NCBI GenBank assembly: GCA_963737145.1
Contig: CAVTRO010000004.1
Coordinates: 620,001 to 684,000 of the forward strand
DNA from: AP-15 sp963737145
GTDB lineage: Bacteria; Pseudomonadota; Alphaproteobacteria; ATCC43930; CGMCC-115725
Reading direction: 5' to 3'
DNA length: 64,000 nucleotides
Position numbers and translations under genes: made by a program. Each line of letters opens with the position of its first letter. Position 1 is the first letter of the stretch. Below, piece after piece: positions 1-9,942 of this stretch. The notes beneath the pieces were generated by a model. The model was not told where the DNA came from, searched no databases, and saw only the letters and a list, made by a program, of their open reading frames with translations.

Positions 1-1028
1 CGCCCGCGCAACAACAGGTCGCCGACCGGCCTGCCGGTGAACCCGGGGACGCGAGCCGCCACGCTCTCGCCGACGCAGATGCGGGTCCCGAGCTGCTTGT
101 TCGCCGCTTCGAGCCGCGCCGCCGTGTTTACCGTGTCGCCATAGGCGGTGTAGTCGAAGTAGCGGCCGCCGCCGAAATTTCCGACAATCGCCGGGCCTGA
201 ATTGAGCCCGAGACGGGTCACACCGGGGGCAACCCCTTTTTCCTCCCAGCGCTTGGCGAATGATTGGGAGCGGGCATCCATCTCCCGCGCGCAGGCGACC
301 GCGCGGGAGGCATGGTCCGGCTGCTCGGACGGCGCCCCAAACAACACGTGCAGCGCATCCCCGACAATCTTTACGACGGTTCCGCCATTCGCGAACACCG
401 CGTCGGTCATCTCGCCGAGATAGTCGTTGAGCAGCGGCGCGATGACCTCCGCATCGAGCATCTCGACGAGCGTCGTAAACCCGGCCATGTCGGTGAACAG
501 CGAGGTGATTTCGCGCCGATTTCCGCCGAGATCCACCGCTGCGGGATCGCTTGCCAGCTGCTCGGCCAGATTGGGGGAGAAATACCGGGACAGCAGCGCG
601 TGCGCCCGTTCGGCGGCAATCTGCCGGCGCCGCGCCTCGCGCAAGGTTTCGATATGGCGCAAGGTTTTGGCGATCGTCGTCTCGAGGTCGGCGAAATCGA
701 TCGGCTTGGTCAGGAAATCGAAGGCTCCGCGGTTCATCGCGGTCCGGATGTTGGCCATGTCGCCATAGGCGGAGACGATCACCGTGGAGAGCGGGTCATC
801 GCCCTCCTGGATCTTTTGCAGAAGGGTCAACCCGTCCATCCGCGGCATGTTGATGTCGCTCACGACCATGTCGACATTGCCGCCATTCCCCAGCATGTCG
901 AGCGCCTCGGCACCGTCGCGGGCGAACAGAAACCGGACCTGGCCATCCCTGATCTGGCGCCGGAACTTCTGCTGGACGAGGATTTCCAGGTCGGGCTCGT
1001 CATCGACCAGCAGGATCGTCGAGGTCAT
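1..1028 (-). CDS. Receiver domain-class III adenylate/guanylate cyclase (3' end beyond window)
   Basis: Two-domain signalling enzyme predicted to make a cyclic nucleotide under phosphorelay control. The translation starts MTSTILLVDDEPD, with the receiver acidic pair at D9/D10, the phosphoacceptor D58 in VVSDINMPRMDG, and the conserved Lys in FLTKPIDF. After a linker (LRHIETLREARRRQ) comes a class III cyclase domain with the metal-binding signature SLFTDMAGFT, then VKIVGDALHVLFG and YTAYGDTVNTAARLE, all typical of the catalytic core. The ATG at 1028 directly precedes the receiver. The reading frame runs off position 1, so the C-terminus is missing here. It is divergently oriented from the glycerol kinase gene. 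Domain assignment is firm; the product (cAMP or cGMP) is not visible. Confidence 0.9.
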   Translation of the reverse strand, partial: MTSTILLVDDEPDLEILVQQKFRRQIRDGQVRFLFARDGAEALDMLGNGGNVDMVVSDINMPRMDGLTLLQKIQEGDDPLSTVIVSAYGDMANIRTAMNRGAFDFLTKPIDFADLETTIAKTLRHIETLREARRRQIAAERAHALLSRYFSPNLAEQLASDPAAVDLGGNRREITSLFTDMAGFTTLVEMLDAEVIAPLLNDYLGEMTDAVFANGGTVVKIVGDALHVLFGAPSEQPDHASRAVACAREMDARSQSFAKRWEEKGVAPGVTRLGLNSGPAIVGNFGGGRYFDYTAYGDTVNTAARLEAANKQLGTRICVGESVAARVPGFTGRPVGDLLLRG

Positions 1029-1215
1029 GCCCCTCGCCTCGCTCCTTGGTGACAACGTCGAGCGGCTCGTCGATGATGCCCTTGCCTAAACTGATTTGCG
1101 CGTCCTGACATCCCGCCGCCGCCTCGCCTGCCGAGCGCCTCTCGACGTCGATGATAGCAGACGTTGCGGCGGCAAAGAGGCGTGATCGGCGATAGAGAGG
1201 AGTTTGGCATCGTTG

Positions 1216-2703
<1,488 letters not shown>

Positions 2704-2707
<4 letters not shown>

Positions 2708-3018
2708 ACCTTCTCACTCCGCTTCCCGACGCACACACAGCCGAACAGACCGACGCTTTGTTGACCCTGCCCGGTTTGCGGATCGAACGGATCGTCTCGC
2801 TGGGCCAAGCGAGCCCGCCGGGGTTCTGGTACGACCAGGCGGAAGGCGAATGGGTGCTGCTGCTCGCCGGCGCCGCCAAGCTGCGGTTCGCCGACGAGCC
2901 CGAGGCGCGCCTGCTATGCCCCGGCGACTGGCTCGACATCGCCCCGCACCGGCGTCATCGTGTCGACTGGACCGACCCGGCGACGCCGACGGTATGGGTC
3001 GCGGTATTCTACAGGTAG
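2704..3018 (+). CDS. Small cupin-domain protein
   Basis: A 104-residue single-domain cupin. The sequence has the cupin-like run ERIVSLGQ, GFWYDQAEGEWVLLLAG and then CPGDWLDIAPHRRHRVDW, the last segment supplying the His residues of the second cupin motif. The GTG start overlaps the stop of the glycerol kinase gene, so the two are probably co-translated. Proteins of this type are widespread and their substrate is unknown. The annotation as a cupin is by motif shape only. Confidence 0.75.
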
Positions 3019-3364
3019 AAATTCCTGGACCGACCTCGCTCCGCTCGAAGCCGTTTCTTAGCTCATCGCGCGGACCGTAAGATATTCCGACACTGTTCGA
3101 GAGCTGCCCCGCCAAATCTCACGTAATTCATTGTACACAAATCAGCTCACGGGCCCGGCTACGGGTAGCCGCTTGTCTGAGGCCGCAACTCGCATACCGA
3201 GCCGGGCCAAGACATCGCGTCCGCTAAGACTGTTTCAAAATTGGCGCAAATCGTGCGCAGCGCCAATCGATTACGCCATTCGGCGGATCGGTTTTTCTTA
3301 CAGGTGCCAGTCACCAACTCCAACCGTATTTGCTAATATGCTGATTTTCCGCCATAATTTTTTA

Positions 3365-3380
3365 TGGCACGAGACTTGCT
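3365..3380 (+). promoter_or_regulatory. Sigma-54 (RpoN) promoter of the first PEP-CTERM gene
   Basis: TGGCACG-AGAC-TTGCT matches the -24/-12 consensus TGGCACG-N4-TTGCW at every specified base. It lies 41 bp before the ATG at 3422, in an otherwise gene-free stretch (3019-3421) that is noticeably more AT-rich. A second promoter of the same form precedes the other PEP-CTERM gene (5019-5034). Confidence 0.85.
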
Positions 3381-3421
3381 AGGCGTTAGACCAGTTACGT
3401 TTTTTTGAGAAAGATCCGACG

Positions 3422-4114
3422 ATGAATGGGAAGCTCTTTAGCGCTCTCTCGCTGGCCGCCGTCCCGTTTCTTTGGGCGCCCGGCGCAGAAGCCGGCCCGG
3501 TAACGATCTACGCAGCGTTAGGCGCCGGCGCCCCCGCGGTTATTTCGGGGCCCGGTGCCGGGGGCACAGCAGTTGCCAATTTCGCTCTCGGGACCTGGAC
3601 AATTACCGCCAGTGCGACGGGTAGCCCGCCGCTGGCTCAAGGTAGTTTCAACTCCAACACTATTTCGGTACAAACCGCCGGTGCTGGTGTTCTCCATGTC
3701 TGGGCTAGTGAAACGGGTCTTACCAGCCCGACAGGACTGACCACCTTCGACAGCACCTTCACAGACAATACCATGACCCCCGGAATTTCGGCGGTACTTG
3801 AACAAACCTGTGCCGATGCGGGGAACGGCATACCGACCGCAGCAACGAACTGTTCCAACCCCAGCAACCTCTCCCAGTTCGCTTTCACCACCCCCCTTGG
3901 GGCGGTGGGTCCCTTCGCCGCCACGACAAACCTTGGCGCAGGCCCTTACTCGGTAGCGGAAGAGTTTACTGTCACCGCTACGGCAGCGGGCAACGTCAAT
4001 CTCACAATCAATCTGACAACCGTTCCTGCTCCTGAACCGGCGTCAATGTCGCTGCTCGGCTCGGCGCTTATCGGCCTCGGTTGGCTCGGCCGGCGCCGCC
4101 GCAAGAGCATGTAA
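3422..4114 (+). CDS. PEP-CTERM sorting-domain secreted protein
   Basis: A 230-aa exported protein predicted to be processed by an exosortase. It has a signal peptide (MNGKLFSALSLAAVPFLW..AEA), a low-complexity Gly/Ala/Thr-rich body predicted to be beta-rich, and a classic C-terminal tripartite tag: PAPEPASMSLLG, a hydrophobic helix, then the basic tail GRRRRKSM. The body is not similar to a recognisable enzyme. Expression is probably under sigma-54 control, as in other PEP-CTERM/EPS systems. No exosortase gene is in this window. A rho-independent terminator follows directly. Confidence 0.9.
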   Translation: MNGKLFSALSLAAVPFLWAPGAEAGPVTIYAALGAGAPAVISGPGAGGTAVANFALGTWTITASATGSPPLAQGSFNSNTISVQTAGAGVLHVWASETGLTSPTGLTTFDSTFTDNTMTPGISAVLEQTCADAGNGIPTAATNCSNPSNLSQFAFTTPLGAVGPFAATTNLGAGPYSVAEEFTVTATAAGNVNLTINLTTVPAPEPASMSLLGSALIGLGWLGRRRRKSM

Positions 4115-4152
4115 AGAAGTTCAACACTCGGCTCCGTCCGAGTTCGGATCCG

Positions 4153-4182
4153 GCCGGCGGCAATTAGTCGCCGGCTTTTTTT
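4153..4182 (+). terminator. Rho-independent terminator after PEP-CTERM gene 1
   Basis: GCCGGCG (4153-4159) and CGCCGGC (4169-4175) form a 7-bp GC stem with a 9-nt loop, followed by seven T residues (4176-4182). Confidence 0.85.
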
Positions 4183-4249
4183 ATCGGAATGACCGCGGAT
4201 GCTCGAGGCGGCTTCTGGCATCAATCAAAAAATCTAAACGGCGGTAATC

Positions 4250-4558
4250 ACGTGAGCGCCGGGCCCGTCGCGGCCACCGGGCGACCCCCGGCAAAGAGCT
4301 GCGCGACGGGCTACACGCGGCAGGCCGCGGGTCACGAATACCAGCCGGGATCGCCGGTCGCCGTCCGGCCAGTTTCCGAGCTCGACCGGCGGGTGGGCGA
4401 AATGCTGCACGAAATGGACGACCACCGGCCCGCGACATTCCTTGATCGCGACAAGGCGCTCGACGCGCAGGAGATCGGGGTCCGTGCAGTGCGCGGAGCA
4501 CCGCTATCGCTTGTTCAAAACCCGCCCAGGACCAGGATAGCGGTTCTTTGAAGATCAT
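4250..4558 (-). pseudogene. Decayed C-terminal fragment of a CobW/COG0523 GTPase
   Basis: Read on the minus strand this stretch gives FKEPLSW, WAGFEQAIAVLRALHGP, then in another frame VVHFVQHFAHPPVELGNW and GDRRSRLVFVTRGL. These match the C-terminal domain of the intact CobW gene at 12460-13536 (KPLSWAGFEQTMAVLTALRGP, VVHFVQHVAHPPIELEDW). The nucleotide sequences align almost throughout (compare 4330-4460 with 12590-12720). The copy lacks the GTPase domain, has a small SW duplication and frameshifts, and cannot make the protein. It is therefore a fossil partial duplication. Confidence 0.85.
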
Positions 4559-4574
4559 AACCGGCCGGTCACTC

Positions 4575-4603
4575 GAGAAACGGCGCTGGGCGCGCCGTTT
4601 CTC
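4575..4603. repeat. 12-bp perfect inverted repeat
   Basis: GAGAAACGGCGC (4575-4586) and GCGCCGTTTCTC (4592-4603) are perfect inverse complements around a 5-nt loop. It sits exactly at the junction between the CobW fragment and the sulfotransferase fragment and has no following T-run, so it is not a standard terminator. Confidence 0.7.
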
Positions 4604-4609
4604 GGTGAT

Positions 4610-4750
4610 CGGGTCTTAGCGATCCGGCCAGGATCTCGAGCGGGAGCACCCGACCAGTGGATCGCCCGCCGGTCGATCTTCAAGGCCCTGGGCCCGCAAT
4701 CCGCGAAGTGGCAGGCGTAAAGGACCCTTTGGAGAAGCGGAGGAAATAGC
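4610..4750 (-). pseudogene. Decayed fragment of the TPR-sulfotransferase gene
   Basis: The minus-strand frame contains YACHFADCGPRALKIDRRA and HWSGAPARDPGRI, recognisable as YAYDLADCGARALEIDRLA and HWSRVLPLEILAI of the intact TPR-sulfotransferase at 9943-11805. At DNA level 4610-4750 aligns with about 10190-10320 with small indels. Only about 45 codons of the sulfotransferase domain remain. Together with the neighbouring CobW fragment it shows that pieces of the 10-13.5 kb locus were copied here and have decayed. Confidence 0.75.
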
Positions 4751-4827
4751 CGGGCCGCATTTGACCGCGTCGGCCCGCTTGTGCGGTCTGCAAGTTTGGC
4801 TTCTTTCCGACGAGTCCCGGATCGGGT

Positions 4828-4943
4828 GTCGAAATTCTTTACTGGATCGCGCACCGGCTGATGCTGCTTAGCTAATTGAAAGGGTGGGATTTTCCTGACT
4901 GGCCCGGTCCCGTAATGGCGGAAACGTTGTCGAAAAACTTTAC
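4828..4943 (+). promoter_or_regulatory. Two copies of a TGTCGAAA-N2-CTTTAC motif, possible activator sites
   Basis: TGTCGAAATTCTTTAC (4828-4843) and TGTCGAAAAACTTTAC (4928-4943) are the same 16-mer with two differences, exactly 100 bp apart. They lie 75-190 bp upstream of the sigma-54 promoter at 5019. Sigma-54 promoters need an enhancer-binding activator, so these are candidate upstream activator sites. No binding data are visible from sequence. Confidence 0.4.
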
Positions 4944-5018
4944 ACAAAGAAAGAGGAGAGCTTGTTGCCGGTCCTGGAGCATATTGAAAATCAATGTATT
5001 TCGCCGGGGAGGCATCGA

Positions 5019-5034
5019 TGGCACGTCGCTTGCT
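5019..5034 (+). promoter_or_regulatory. Sigma-54 (RpoN) promoter of the second PEP-CTERM gene
   Basis: TGGCACG-TCGC-TTGCT matches the -24/-12 consensus fully and lies 57 bp before the ATG at 5092. Apart from the 4-nt spacer it is identical to the promoter at 3365-3380. Confidence 0.87.
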
Positions 5035-5091
5035 TAAGGTTACGGTGAGGCCATGAGCAAGCCGGCCTAAGCCCAAGATCGGAGGATCGAA

Positions 5092-5751
5092 ATGAAACAA
5101 TTTAGACTCATAGCAGCAGGTGCCGCCGGGCTCGTGGCGTCCCTGCTTGCGGGTCAAGCATACGCCGTCCCGGCTTCCGGAAGCGTCGGATTTACCCCAG
5201 GGAACGGCGGCATCGTTGCGCTAACTCCAGCTGGAAATATAACAGCGGCTACGACAGCGAAGACCGTGGTGAGCCCCGGAACGAGTTCGGTGTCGTCGGG
5301 GAATTTGGGGATTGCGAATGCCTCAGCGGTCACCATCGCCCCCACGGCCGTCTCCGTAGTGGTGGGTGCGTTGGCGCCAAACTGGACCATCACTGTTCCG
5401 TCGACAACCGGAGGGGGCGGCAATTTGACGTTCACGTTCACTTCGGTGACTCAGAGCACGATCACGCCGACGAACGTGGCTGCCGGAACTACAGGGTTTA
5501 TCGGCGATACGCTCGTTGGCACCCTGACTGCGGCCGGGGCGACCGGCCTCGACCTGGGTTCACCGGTTAGCGATGCGCAGAGCTGCCAGCAGCCTGTGGT
5601 AGCAGGAACCGCAGGCGTGGTCACCTGTAGCGATAGCCTCGTGGTGGGAGCGGTCACCCCTCCCACGGTCCCGGAGCCCGCCTCGCTAGCCCTCCTCGGC
5701 TCTGCTCTTGTCGGTTTTGGAGTATTTCGCCGGCGCCGCAGAAGCGCGTAA
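5092..5751 (+). CDS. PEP-CTERM sorting-domain secreted protein
   Basis: A 219-aa exported protein with a signal peptide (MKQFRLIAAGAAGLVASLLA..AYA), a Thr/Val/Gly-rich beta-type body, and the C-terminal tag VPEPASLALLGSALVGFG followed by FRRRRRSA. It is a second, non-identical member of the same class as the gene at 3422. A strong GGAGG ribosome site precedes the ATG. The tag predicts recognition and cleavage by an exosortase encoded elsewhere. The body resembles no known enzyme; a structural or surface role is likely but is inference. Confidence 0.9.
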   Translation: MKQFRLIAAGAAGLVASLLAGQAYAVPASGSVGFTPGNGGIVALTPAGNITAATTAKTVVSPGTSSVSSGNLGIANASAVTIAPTAVSVVVGALAPNWTITVPSTTGGGGNLTFTFTSVTQSTITPTNVAAGTTGFIGDTLVGTLTAAGATGLDLGSPVSDAQSCQQPVVAGTAGVVTCSDSLVVGAVTPPTVPEPASLALLGSALVGFGVFRRRRRSA

Positions 5752-5770
5752 AGGCGATCACGTCGCAATC

Positions 5771-5862
5771 CTAGTGGCGCCTTCGGGCGCCACCTTCCTT
5801 TTAACGGGTGGTGGCCCTAGTGGCGCCTTCGGGCGCCACCTTCCTTTTAACGGGTGGTGGCG
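5771..5862 (+). repeat. Tandem 46-bp repeat, each unit a UUCG-loop hairpin
   Basis: Units 5771-5816 and 5817-5862 are identical except for the last base. Each contains GTGGCGCC-TTCG-GGCGCCAC, an 8-bp stem closed by a TTCG tetraloop, then CCTTCCTTTT. The position directly after the second PEP-CTERM gene suggests a duplicated transcription terminator. Confidence 0.75.
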
Positions 5863-6152
5863 CCGTATCGCGTCTGTTGGCCTAATTTGGCTCACCGCCG
5901 TCTGCGTAAAGAAAACCGACACATTCATTCTCCGGTGGTGGTTTGAGGCGCCGGTCACAGGCAACCCGGTGATCGTCGCGGGCGCGCATTTGCACACCCG
6001 GCGAGCTGAGCGGCTCGTTAAGCGGAGAGGACGGCGATCTCGCCTTTTCTGGCGATGCCGACCGGGGCGGCGCGGAGTGCCCGGTCCGACGGCGCAGCGA
6101 GCGGCGCGCACCGGAGCCACGACGTCTCCTGCAAAGAGATCGGCGCCACCCA

Positions 6153-9100
6153 CTAACCTTGCTTCAGCTGCTGCAGCAATTTTTCCGCTTCGGCCCTATC
6201 AGAGAACGTTGCCCCGGAACCGAGCAACGTCTCGAGCGCTGCTTGAGCGTCAACAGTCCTGCCGAGCCGGTTGAGGGTCACGGCCAGGTGATATTGGATA
6301 TCGGGGTTGTTCGGGGCCGATAGGCTCGCGGCGCTGAGATACGTCAGCGCCTTGCCGGGCTCGCCTTGAGCTAACAAGATCCATCCGAGCGTGTCGTCCG
6401 ATTTCAGCTGCCCGTGGAGCAGCGGCAGCCGCTTGCTCGGCCAATCGGCGTGCTTTCGCCAGATCCCCCTTTTGTTGATAAAGCCACGCCAAATTGTTCA
6501 GGGCTGCTGCGTCGGTGGGGCTTTCGGTAACGACGCGCGTATATTCGGCAATGGCGTCGTCGTATTTCTTTTGATCGAGATGGAGCTTGGCCAGGGCTGA
6601 ACGGATCGCAACGTCCTTTGGATCAGCCTGCAGGCGGGTATTCAAGACTGCTTCCGCCTTCCCGGGATCGCCCGTCCGCGCATACAGGCTGGACAGTGCC
6701 CCAATCAGGACGCTGTCAGACGGCCGGGCGGCGACTGCCTTTTCGAGCACGTCGACGGCGTCGTCCCGGCGCCCAGCCTTCTCGTATAATTCCGCAGAAA
6801 CAATGTCATAATGCGGGTTTCCCGGATCCTGCTTGGCAAAGCTCCGCGCCTTTGCCAAGCCGGCACCCATACCACCGATATCCGCTTCAACTCGTATCAG
6901 ATCGTCTTTCACCTGATCGTTCTTCGGATCCCGCGCGAGCGCGGCTTGCAGGACCGTTTGCGCTTTAGCGAACTCCTTTGCCCTTCTCAGCAGAGTCACA
7001 TAATCCGTTATGGCAGAGCTAGAGGTGGGGGAAAGTTCATACATACGCCGATAGGTAGCAATCGCGCCCTCGGTGTCACCAGACGCGGTCTGAGCGCGCG
7101 CTTTGGCATCGAGAACATCGGTATTGGTCGGAAATTGCTCGGCGATCTGGGCCGCCGTGGTCACTGCATCCTTCCAATCCTGTCGCAAAAGTTCCAAATC
7201 GACGAGTGCAATCCCGGGCGACGGATCATTTGGCGCGGCCGTGCGTGCGCGGTTGATATAATCCGTCGCCTCCGGCCAATTCCTCTTCGCGGTTGCGATT
7301 TGTGCTAGGGCGAGCAAGGCCACGACGTGGTTCGGCCGCCGTGTAAGCAGGTCGGCAAAGAGCTTTTTGGCATCGTTCGTGCGGCCGGTTATGAAGTATT
7401 GCTGTGCCGTAGCAGTGCCGAGGGCAATGTCCTTGGGGTCGGCATCGAACCGCCGCGTTAACAGACCCTCGGCCTTGGAAAAATCGCCCAAACGGTCGTA
7501 AAGCCGGGCCAGATCGATCGCCACATCTTGATCGGATGGTTTTGCCGCAATCGCCTTTTCGAGGACGGCAATCGCATCCCGGAGGCGCCCCGATTTTTCG
7601 TAAACCTCGGCCGATACGAGGTCGTAAATGTTGTTTCCAGGGTCGCTGGTGGCTAAAGCTCGCGCTCTGGCGACCGCTGCATCGACACCATTTATCTCTC
7701 GTTCGACCCGGATCAGGTCGGCCTTCAAGGATGAATTCCGCGGGTTTCGGGCTACGGCTTCCTGCAACACGCCGCGGGTCTCGGTAAAATACTTCGCGCC
7801 CCAAAGCGCGGTAACATAGTGCGACAAAATCGGAACGGAATTCGGCGCCAGCGCGTAGGCCCGCTTGAAGCTGGAAACTGCGCCGTTCGTATCACCCGCC
7901 GCGAGCTGAGCTCGGCCTTCGCCATCAAGGATATTGGCGTCCCCCGGGAATTGTGTGGCGAGCTCGGCCGCTACAGTCTTCGCGTTGGTCCAATCCTGGC
8001 GCTTTTCGTAAACGCCGACCAGCTTAAGTCCGGGCGCTGGATCGTTTGGCGCTGCTGTACGCGCCCGGTTGATCGCGTCGATCGCTTCGGTCCATTTTTG
8101 CTGGGCCACGTAAGTGTCGGCAAGCCCGAGAAGAGCGGCAACCTCATTCGGGTTTTTGGCAAGCAGCGCGCTATACAGATTTCTCGCCTCGTCGACGCGA
8201 CCCGTCGCCGTGTAAATTTGTGCTAGATCACCTGTCGTGGTGGGCAGGTCGGGGTTGATCGCCAGAGCTGCGCGGAACGCGGTTTCCGCTCCAGAATAAT
8301 TCTGCTGGCCGGCCCGCGCTATCCCAAGCAGGGTGTGGTAGACCGGGTTCTTGGTATCGCGCTTGACCAGCGAGGCGGCGGTCTCGGCTGCCTGGTCGAA
8401 CCGCTGCGCCTGCAATTCCGTAATCACGAGCGCGGGTCCGGCAATTGGCGCTCCCGCCTCGGTGTGGAAGACCTGCTCCAGCGCGGCCAACCCCTGCTCG
8501 CCTCGACCGGCATCAATCTCCGACATCCCGATCTGTGTCTTGATGGTCGGGTTTTCGGGATCGAGAGCGGCGGCTTTTTGGAACTGCCGTAGGGCGAGGT
8601 CCGGCTTGCCATCGGCCAGATAGGCGTCTCCCAGAACGGACAATGTCGTTGCGTCCGCCTGCGATTTGTCGACGAACGGTTTGAGATATTCGATTGCCCT
8701 TGGCGCGGCATGCTGCTGCAAGGCGGCGGTAGCGATCAGCCGGGCCGCCCGTAAATCGTCGGGCGCGTGGCTGAGATATTTGCCCAGGCTGGCTTCCGCT
8801 TGGGCATATTCTCCTAGCTTGAGTTTCGTCTCTCCTCGCGCATAATAACCGCGCCAAAACTCGGCGAAGCCGGGGCCGATGCGATCGAATATGCGATCGG
8901 CTTCGGCATATTTCTCCTGTCTGGCGAGCTCGACGCCCCGCAGATAATTTGCCATGAATTGGCCCGGAGAAGCCTTGAGGATGGGATCGATATCCTCGTC
9001 GGCTGCCTTGTATTTTCCCAGCGCAATGTTGCCAACGGCGCGGCTCAGATGCGCCGAAGTGTTCTTGGGATCGATCTTCAGCGCCTCGCCGAAGAGCCGC

Positions 9101-9762
9101 ATGGCGCCCTGTTGGTCGCCGCGGCTGCGGAGCATTTCGCCCTTGACCTGAAGAGCTTCGGCCGAGCGCGGATTGGCGGCAATCGCTTCGTCAATCAGCT
9201 TGTCAGCCTCAGCTGGTTTGGTTCCAGCCAGCAGCCGTGCGAGCAGTATTTTCGGCCTCGCGGCGGCGGGATCGAGCTTGATGGCCTCCTTCAGCAGCGT
9301 TTCGGCCTTTTCTCGATTGCCCAGACCCGCGGCCGCGGCAGCCAGCGCTGTCCTCAGCTTGCTCTCGAGGGCCGGATCCCGATTTCCCGGTTGCACGGCG
9401 TCCATGAGGTTGGCAAATTTTTGTTGGCGAAGCAGGGCGTCCGCCAACACCGGCAAGTAATCGGCCTCTTTGCCGTTGCGCTCGCGGGCGGCGCGCGCCT
9501 CGCGCTCGGCCGAGACGGGATCTCCGAGCTGAAGATACACGTCGGCAAGACGTGCACGCAGAACGGGATCTTGCGGAGCCTCGCGGATCGCGATGCGCAA
9601 CTCTATCTCAGCAGCCTTGAGGTTTCCTTGAGCGACATATTGTTCTGCTTCCTTGATCGAGGTGGGAAAGTCTTTGGCGAATGCGGCCGACCCGGCGAGC
9701 GCAGCAAAAGCACCGGCGACAACTATACGGCGCCACGGACAGCGCCCTTCATCAGCTGGCAT
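6153..9762 (-). CDS. prsT: PrsT-like giant TPR protein of the PEP-CTERM/EPS system, one frameshift near the 3' end
   Basis: A roughly 1200-residue exported protein made almost wholly of tetratricopeptide repeats. It has a signal peptide (RRIVVAGAFAALAGSAAFA) without a clear lipobox Cys, followed by many TPR units (for example AEQYVAQGNLKAAEIELR). Such proteins are found with PEP-CTERM/exosortase loci and are thought to scaffold envelope polysaccharide assembly. The last ~70 residues (DDTLGWILLAQGEPGKAL to LLQQLKQG) lie in another frame; removing one base of the AAA run (plus-strand TTT 6402-6404) restores continuity. Two consecutive blocks of ~273 residues are duplicates, making it longer than the usual ~900 aa. 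Family assignment rests on size, repeats and neighbours. Confidence 0.8.
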
Positions 9763-9942
9763 CGGCTCCCTTTCCTCCGCGAATGGCGACCACGCATCGA
9801 GCCCTTTCTAGTGCCGTTATATCAGGCCGTAAAGCGTAGCTGGCTCATTTCAGATTTCGTGCTATCGAGCCGCCCCCGCCGCTTTGCTTGGTTGGACGCC
9901 AGGGCAAAGAGCGAACCGATCGTTATGAAATTTGACGGTGGG

